Of a stretch of 64,000 nucleotides of DNA, positions 57,780-64,000 are shown piece after piece (the first letter of the stretch is position 1; the number at the start of each line of letters is the position of its first letter). The DNA is taken from the NCBI GenBank assembly GCA_019454045.1, contig SKCR01034830.1:1-64000 (forward strand). The letters are read 5' to 3'. The translations under genes and the position numbers were made by a program. This stretch comes from Zanthoxylum bungeanum. Lineage: Eukaryota > Streptophyta > Magnoliopsida > Sapindales > Rutaceae. Below the pieces are notes generated by a model. The model did no database searches, was not told the origin of the DNA, and saw only the letters and a program-made list of their open reading frames with translations.

Positions 57780-59076
57780 ATTTTCAGCTAACCAGGTACA
57801 ACCTTCTTAACTCTCCTTTTACTGTTTAAGACATTAGGGACAATGTCTCATTTAGGTTTGGGGGAGGAAATAGTTGATCAGTACCTTGTTTTTTTAGTTT
57901 GTGTGTTATTTTTATTTTTAGTCCAAAATTTTTCGAAAAATACAAAAAAAAATTGGAAAATTTTCAAAAATTACAAAAATATTTTGTGTTTTTTGTTTTT
58001 ATTCTGACTAAAAAGGTGAAATTGGTGAGAGATAGCTGAGTAAGGAGTTTCCACTCCTGATACATATCTCAAACATATCTCAAACCTATTTAATTGTGAA
58101 TTCTCCTTAAAACTGACTAAAAAGGAATCTTCAATGTTTAGTTAGCAGATATTATCAACATATATAGTAACATACGGACATGAGCTAATTGAAAAGTTTG
58201 TAATATTCAGTGCTCTAGTTTAATTGGAGGAAGCATCTCAAAAAGCAATGGAGTAAAAAAAAAAAAAAAAAAAAAAACGTCTGAGATCCGAGTTATTAAG
58301 TCTGTAAGGGTGTTTTAACACCTAGTGCCCTAAAGCCAACTGGTTTGGGAGTCACTGGCCCAAAGCTCGTTACATGGATCAAAGATGCTGCAAAAATATA
58401 TATATCTGAAGTCTGGGTAATTAAGTCTGTAGGGGTGTCTTAACACCTGGTGCCCTAAAGCCAACTGGTTTGGGAGCCACCGACCCAACACTCGCTACAT
58501 AGATGGAAGATATTGTATATAAATAAAAAAAAAACAAAAAATCAAAGAAAAAATCAGAAAAATGAGAAAAATTATTCCATTGCTACAAAAGGTGTTAAAT
58601 CTGATAGAACTTTAGGACAAAAATATTACTCTCTTATCAACTGTACTTATGACTGTTGTGGGAAAAAATGAGATGTTTAATATTTTGTTGGCTGTGTATA
58701 TGAAGAATTGTAAAAATAATCGGAGAATTTACTTATTCTGTAATTTAGAATGAAACAAAACAACTATTGACTTGAGTAGAAGTTTCACCTGATTAGTCAC
58801 TAACATCTTTATTCTCTTTTCGCTTGTCTTTTTGCTTTTGTGTGCATTAGTTTTACTACATTTTTACTTTTGTAAAATATTTGTGGGTATCATTGCTGTA
58901 AACCCTCACGAGACTACAACTCGTCCACTAGGGACACCTAGGGGTTTAAAGGCTTGTTGTATATGCTAAATGCAACCGTGATCCCTACGAAAGTGGCTTA
59001 GTTTAATTTTAATTGTTTCTTGTATTTTATTTTGTTGTTTTGCTCAAGGACTAGCAAATTGTTAGGTTTGGGGGTG
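57780..59076 (+). other. Athila-like 3' internal region, no gene
   Basis: Contains the Athila word TTTAGGTTTGGGGGAGGAAAT (57852-57872), a 23-base A run (58255-58277) and a tandem duplication of about 115-120 bp (58278-58395, 58401-58512; shared words AGTCTGTA(A/G)GGGTGT, CCCTAAAGCCAACTGGTTTGGGAG). The polypurine tract GGTTTGGGGGTG lies just before the LTR at 59065-59076. Confidence 0.65.
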
Positions 59077-61287
59077 TGATGAGCGGAAAATATATCAATA
59101 TTTACCGCCCCTTTTACTTAATATTTTGTTTAGTTTCTCGGGTTTGATGAACGTTTTGATGTGTTTTAGTTTATTTTGCAGATAAAATAATATTGGGACT
59201 TAATGAAATTATTTAGGACGAAATATGGGTCAAATAAGGGGCAATTATTGGACTTGATATTTTAATTTTGGAGATTGGAAACTTGAAAGAGCGTTTTGGC
59301 GAAGTGCAGTTTTGGAAATTCCAGTTTTGCGCATCTATCGTATTTCGGGCATAACGTTTTACTCAGATATCGGATTGAGCTGATTCAAGCTCCAAATTAA
59401 AGAGGACTCAAAGATCTACAACATTTAAAGACAAAATAATTTCGAATTCGGAAGATTCATGCCCGAAATCGATGAACCATCCAAAAGTGTGTAGTGTGTA
59501 ATTATTAAAGTCACTTTCAATCATTTTCAAAGCAAAAAATAAATTAATAAATAAATAATAAAAATTATCAAATCATCACCAAACATGATAAGAGCAATTA
59601 GTGGAGCAATTAGTGGAGTAATTAATAATTGATTTGGTGGATGATTTGATGGAGGCAAAATTTTGCCTATATTTACCAAGCCATTTCATTTGTAAAATTC
59701 ATACTTTCTTCTAATGAATTCCTTAAGAATACTAAGAAAATTGTATCTTGTTTGTTTATTTATAGCTTTCAGTAATTAATTTCCGCTTTCGCACTTTCTC
59801 TTTCTTTACTTTTCAGTTTTTACTTTTCAGCAATTTACTTTTATGCACAGTACTTTTCTTTCTTTAATTTTCAATTTTTACTTTTCAGTAATGAGGAGGT
59901 AACTCCCCTTTGCTGGGGTAAAAGGTAAAACTTTTATGACTAATATTTAGATTAATCTCCCTTAATTATAATATATAAACTAGTTAAAACCTGACTTAAC
60001 GAGGATACCGCCATATTGTCGGTTGGTAATTATTTAAATTGGTTTTAACCTGACTAATTGGATACCACCTGATTGGTCGGTTGGTAATTAATTATTAATT
60101 TGACTTAATCTGGATACCGCCTATATGGCTGGTTGGTATTATCATGCAAAGTAATATATTATATTAAGGGAGATATCTAAAATAGAAGTAATAAAAGCGG
60201 ATCTTTTTACCTCAGCATTTTCTTTATTGTACTTCTACTTTATTTACTTTTCAGCAATTTACTTTTCAGCAATTACTTTTCATCAATTTACTTTTCAGCA
60301 ATTTACTTTTCAGCAATTTACTTTTCAGCATTTACTTTTCAGCAATTTACTTTTCAGCAATTTACTTTTCAGCAATTTACTTTTCAGCAATTTACTTTTC
60401 AGCATTACTTTTCAGCATTTAATTTTCAGTATTTAATTTCAGCATTTACTTTTCAGCATTTACTTTTCAGCAATTTACTTTTCAGTATTTAATTTTTAGT
60501 ATTTTACTTTATGTCTTTTATTTTATTTAAGTTTTTACTACCTGTAAATATGTGTCGTAACTAAGCCAGTTATCTGGGGTTGTGATGAAATCCAATATCA
60601 CCGGTTTATAAGGGGTTTAATTATAGTTTGGGTAATATAAAGGTTTATTTATTGAGTCTTAATCCTAATGCTTTTTTATTAACTGGCCATTAATAAAATT
60701 GAACGGGTAAATCTAAAATGAACTAGACATAAGGATTTTAGGTTTAAGACCTTAGACTTAATAGCCCACGATCTTCCTTGAGGATAGATAACCCTTTAAT
60801 AGATTTCCTTACAGGATATGAATATACTTGTCGGGCGGGGGTAGCCATAATTGGAACTTAAACTTAATGAATCCAGATAATTTGGTTGACATAGACATAT
60901 GGTTCAATTGGGTTAAACTGGGTATTTGTGTCTGACCATCGACAGAGGCTTACACAAGATTTAGTGTTCCAGGTTAATAAATCAATATATTACCCCACTT
61001 TAAGATAACCACTTCATCTTTAAAATGATATTGGAAGAAATCACAACCCTAGATAGTTTTTAATATTAAATTTTCTTAAAATCTACTTTCGAACAATGTT
61101 ATTTACTTGTTTTTAAATTTAGAATCGTCACCATTTCAAATCAATCAAACAACCTGTTAGATACTAGTAATCATTTGACCTCATAAAATTAATAGATTAG
61201 ATATTAAGTCCTCGTGGGATCGATATTTTTATACTACTTGAACGATACGTGGGCTTGCGTTATACGTGTGTGTTTACGCCGGTCACA
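59077..61287 (+). repeat. 3' LTR of the Athila-like element (right end approximate)
   Basis: Starts TGATGAGCGGAAAATATATC after TTTGGGGGTG and ends near GCCGGTCACA, giving about 2.2 kb. The distal words CTCGTGGGATCGATATTTTTATACTACTTGAACGATACGTGGGC are characteristic of Athila LTR ends. Tat gag fragment T2 follows at once. Confidence 0.65.
60237..60500 (+). repeat. ~16-bp minisatellite ATTTACTTTTCAGCAA in the LTR
   Basis: About 16 copies of CAGCAATTTACTTTT with some shortened to CAGCATTTACTTTT. Scattered relatives start at 59811. The open frame 60227-60436 is a product of the repeat. Confidence 0.9.
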
Positions 61288-61867
61288 TACTGATTCAGAA
61301 AGGCTTCTGCTAATGCCCTCCAATCATCATTGACTTTTCTCTCCAGGCCGTGATACCATACCACGGGCGCCCCCTCTAGTGACATCCTGAACATCTTCTA
61401 AACCTGATGCTTCGACAGACCCACTGAACTTATCACAGAAACATACTATCGCAGATGGACCATCGGATCCCCGTCCCGTTGAACTTGGCTATGTCCGGCA
61501 TCTTGAACTGCGAAGGCAGCTACTCTTCGAAAGTCATCGCATCGTAGTCTAGCAAATCTGCATGTTTGCCCTTCAGCTTGCGGGTAACTGACTATACCTG
61601 ATCCCTGAGTTTCTACAATTCTTCCTAAGACCCGGCTACCTTTCCCATGGTATATTCTGCCATGTCATCATCGAAAGCGGGGATCTCATCACTCACCCTA
61701 TTCGGAGGCTCTTCATGCCTGAAATTCTCATTGCTTTCTATTCCCCCTGTGCGGGACACTGCTAGACTGGCCACGGCGGTGGCTAAAGCTTGGAACTGCT
61801 CAGTAATCTTAGTGATGTTGGTCTCTAATTGATCCATGCGGGAAACCTCAGTATCTGACTCACTCAT
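61288..61867 (-). pseudogene. T2 gag 5' fragment (broken)
   Basis: ATG at 61867: MSESDTEVSRMDQLETNITK, then RHEEPPNRVSDEIPAFDDD, matching T1 closely. Stops follow after KVAGS (61625) and further on. Similarity continues as LLDYDAMTFEE, LPSQFKMPDIAKFNG and LEGAPVVWYHGLE to the break at 61288. Confidence 0.8.
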
Positions 61868-62818
61868 GTTTGCTAACTATTTTTTAATGAGCCTTCATTT
61901 TTCTCTAACCCAATGGATATCTATTATGGCTGTTAAAACTATGAGTTAACATGATGTGTGTATGCGTGCGATGCGTGAGATATATAAGATGTATGTGGTT
62001 ATCAAAATAGCATATATCCTTCCGACCTTATTCCTCACATACTCGTGGTAAGTCCATTTCTATCCTAGGTATAGCTCATTTTATGCACCAATGTGGGGTA
62101 CACAAAATCATTCTCTCTTATGCTACAAGGGTGAACCTTGGCTACCTCAGTCCCTTTCCATCGGTAAAAGATAAAGACCGCCCATTTACAATATGGACTA
62201 AGCCTATTATGAGATCATGCCATTGTCTAGAAACGACGAATTGGGCTTTCAGCAACCGCGGTCATGGGGATGAACTTGGAGGTATCCAAAGTAAACAAAT
62301 ATGTCATAACAAGGAGTATCATTTCTTGATGAAAGCCATTGCGGATATCGGACTCATGCTTCTAGCATACTTGGATCGTATTTGGATTTTCTAAGCCCAT
62401 CAAGGTTTTCATACAAGTTGGTTCATTATCATTTTAAAGCATTCAATCACATTATTGCGAGGTGCAAACTTGTCCCAGTTGCAAAAGGCCCAACAGGTTT
62501 ACACTTTGCAATAACATGGCTAAACAACCTCAAATGATAGGGGGCCCAAACACAAAGTGGCCCATCGGCATTTTAGAAGCTTTTAGCCCAATTGTCATAA
62601 GACACAAACTCATCCCCGTTTAAATGGCCCAACAAGTTCACATCTCATGATAAGAAGTCCAAATGAATCCAAATGATGATGGTCCCAAACACAAGCATAA
62701 ATGGTGGCTTCTATAGGTCATGCAACTATGGTTCATATGAAGGTTTTTCAAGGGTATGGATAAAGGATCCTGTCGGTGAAGGGTTGCCCACAACTAGGTC
62801 TCCCCACTCAAGGGTTCG
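61868..62818 (-). other. T2 leader, no gene
   Basis: Holds the CCCCGTTTAAATGGCCCA and AGGCCCAACAGG units of the T1 leader (about 62440-62700) and a CCTGTCGGTGAAGGGTTGCCCAC word. The 103-codon plus-strand frame at 62083-62394 has no recognisable motif and no match in T1. Confidence 0.6.
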
Positions 62819-64000
62819 GCACGGAAAAACGTCGTGGTAAAGGTAGCCTTTAGGCATTTCCCTCGAATAGAGGACCTTTAATCCAACATGATTTGCCCAT
62901 GCGCACTAGATTACAATGCATGAATAAACACAGAAATAATATGCGGAAAGTAAATAACGGAATAATAAAAAGGCGCGGCAAAATATTGTGGTAAAGGTAG
63001 CCTTTTAGGCTTTTTCTCCCTCAAATAGAGGACCTTTAAACCAACATAATTAGCCCATGCATATCAAGTAACAATGCATGAATAAACAAAGAAATAATAT
63101 GCGAAAAGTAAATAACAGAATAATAAAAAGGTGCGGCAAAATTTTGTGGTGAAGGTAGCCTTTTAGGCTTTTCCCCCCTCAAATAGAGGACTTTTAAACC
63201 AACGCAATTAGCCCAAGCGCATCAAGTAACAATGCATAGAAAATAAATAAAGCAATAATATGGGACCTCGTATGCCCGATTGAACTTATCTCATGTTCAA
63301 TCAAACTTACTTCATCCGGCGCGACAAAACATCGTGGTAAAGGTAGCCTTTTGGCTTTTCCCTCAAACATATGTCCTTTAATCCAACTTGATTAGCCCAT
63401 GTGCACTAGATCAACAATACATAAATAAAGAAATACGTAGAATATAAATAGCGGAACAATAAACGCAAACAATGAATAAACACAAAATTAAATAACAAAA
63501 CGAAACACTCGCTTGAAAGTTTCTCAAGCGGTACGTGGAGTTGTATCCCAAGTACAGAGCGCACTATCGTCCATTCGGATTCGGCTACGGAATTTACGTC
63601 TGGGTTTCCATCCGATATACCGCAAGAGATTGCACGCAATCATTAACCCAATTTAAATGAAAATGGACGTGAAATATAATTATGCATGTAAGGGGATAAC
63701 AATAAATAACCGAAAAGATAAGTAAATAACAAAGGGTGCCATCAGGTCTTACCTTTTAAATAACTTCCCGGGAGTGCGTTACGTCGTCGCCAGAAGGGTT
63801 AATGTTCTGTAACTTTTTCAGTTTTCTGGTTCAAGATTTTCCATCACTGTTTCGCTATTTTGGGTTGCTATTTCTGCTGTTTTCTTCACTGTTTTTTACT
63901 GTAGTCTTGCTCGTCGTATTTGTTCACTGTTTAGGGTGATATTTGGACTATTTTGGGGCATTTTTGGGACTGATTTGGACTATTTTTGGATGGTTCGGGG
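62819..64000 (-). repeat. T2 partial LTR with four GGCGCGGC modules
   Basis: Four copies of a module beginning GGC(G/A)CGG(C/A) and containing GTGGTAAAGGTAGCCTTT and AGAGGACCTTTAA (about 62819, 62970, 63130, 63317), then the conserved GCGGTACGTGGAGTTGTA..AAGTACAGAGCGCACTA block (63519 on) also in T1 (22575, 29990). No 57-bp CGTTCGAACG array is present. Confidence 0.75.

Larger units (their letters stand above)
54216..61287 (+). mobile_element. Athila-like gypsy element with pol deletion and two cargo ORFs
   Basis: Order on the plus strand: 3' half of gag, protease, integrase C-terminal tail, the Athila spacer word GGGAGGCAACCCATG (56220), a cysteine-rich-protein ORF, a LOG-type ORF, GGACAATGTCTCATTTAGGTT with GGGGGAGG (57839-57867), polypurine tract and 3' LTR from 59077. 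The 5' LTR and gag N terminus are absent. RT, RNase H and the integrase core are deleted in frame between about 55812 and 55813. Frames are open over long stretches with few lesions, so the copy is young or was under some constraint. It could move only with help. Confidence 0.75.
61288..64000 (-). mobile_element. T2: damaged second copy of the Tat/Ogre-like family (runs off window)
   Basis: Minus strand, related to T1. Left edge begins inside gag; gag 5' part, leader with tandem units and a partial LTR follow. The leader jumps at about 62818 (CACTCAAGGGTTCGG) into the middle of the LTR, so PBS and the inner LTR end (about 1 kb by comparison with T1) are deleted. More diverged than T1. Confidence 0.75.

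Noticed and set aside
60227..60436. 69-codon ORF
   Set aside because: It is a translation of the ATTTACTTTTCAGCAA minisatellite, with no independent support.
62083..62394. 103-codon plus-strand ORF in the T2 leader
   Set aside because: No motif, opposite strand to the element, and no corresponding frame in T1.

Overview
This window is plant nuclear DNA and almost entirely retrotransposon. It has Ty1/copia and Ty3/gypsy LTR elements with plant-type primer sites (initiator tRNA-Met; a Tat/Ogre-type Arg site), Athila and chromovirus features, 2-3 kb LTRs and several levels of nesting. The style suggests a large-genome eudicot; the sequence does not identify the species. I see no ordinary intron-containing host gene, no tRNA or rRNA gene and no CRISPR array.

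Layout. 1-7674: pieces of three copia elements (leader, PBS and 5' LTR of D, minus; 3' end and LTR of E, plus; LTR fragment F, minus). 7675-17664: element A, a full-length but decayed minus-strand copia element of Angela/BARE-like build (1.9 kb LTRs, about 2.2 kb leader, GAG-PR-INT-RT-RH). 17665-41928: element B, the same family on the plus strand, lacking its 5' LTR and most of its leader. B is split at 20613/38824 by element C (same family, minus, RT-RH deleted). The 3' LTR of C is split by T1 (21008-31197), a well-preserved gag-only Tat/Ogre-like element with an exact AAGAG target-site duplication.

41929-44200 holds a decayed gypsy integrase piece and a gypsy 3' end. 44201-51255 is a gypsy LTR interrupted by a 2.64 kb solo LTR (46134-48773) and a 977-bp TRIM-like element (49270-50246). 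51311-53690 is rearranged copia LTR material containing a solo LTR with a perfect CTGTA duplication. 53691-54215 looks like a gypsy LTR scrap. 61288-64000 is a second, damaged Tat element (T2) running off the window.

The most interesting part is 54216-61287, a 5'-truncated Athila-like gypsy element. Its protease runs straight into the integrase C-terminal tail, so RT, RNase H and the integrase core are gone. Between the integrase tail and the 3' LTR, where Athila elements may carry an env-like ORF, sit two cargo reading frames. One (56410-56859) resembles the cysteine-rich nucleic-acid-binding proteins of carlaviruses. The other (57101-57625, with a broken tail to about 57779) is an intronless LONELY GUY (LOG) cytokinin-activating phosphoribohydrolase. 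Intron-end-like pyrimidine/AG sites lie before both, suggesting (inference) expression from spliced RNAs. A gag-only or gag-PR element with such cargo would need an autonomous partner to move.
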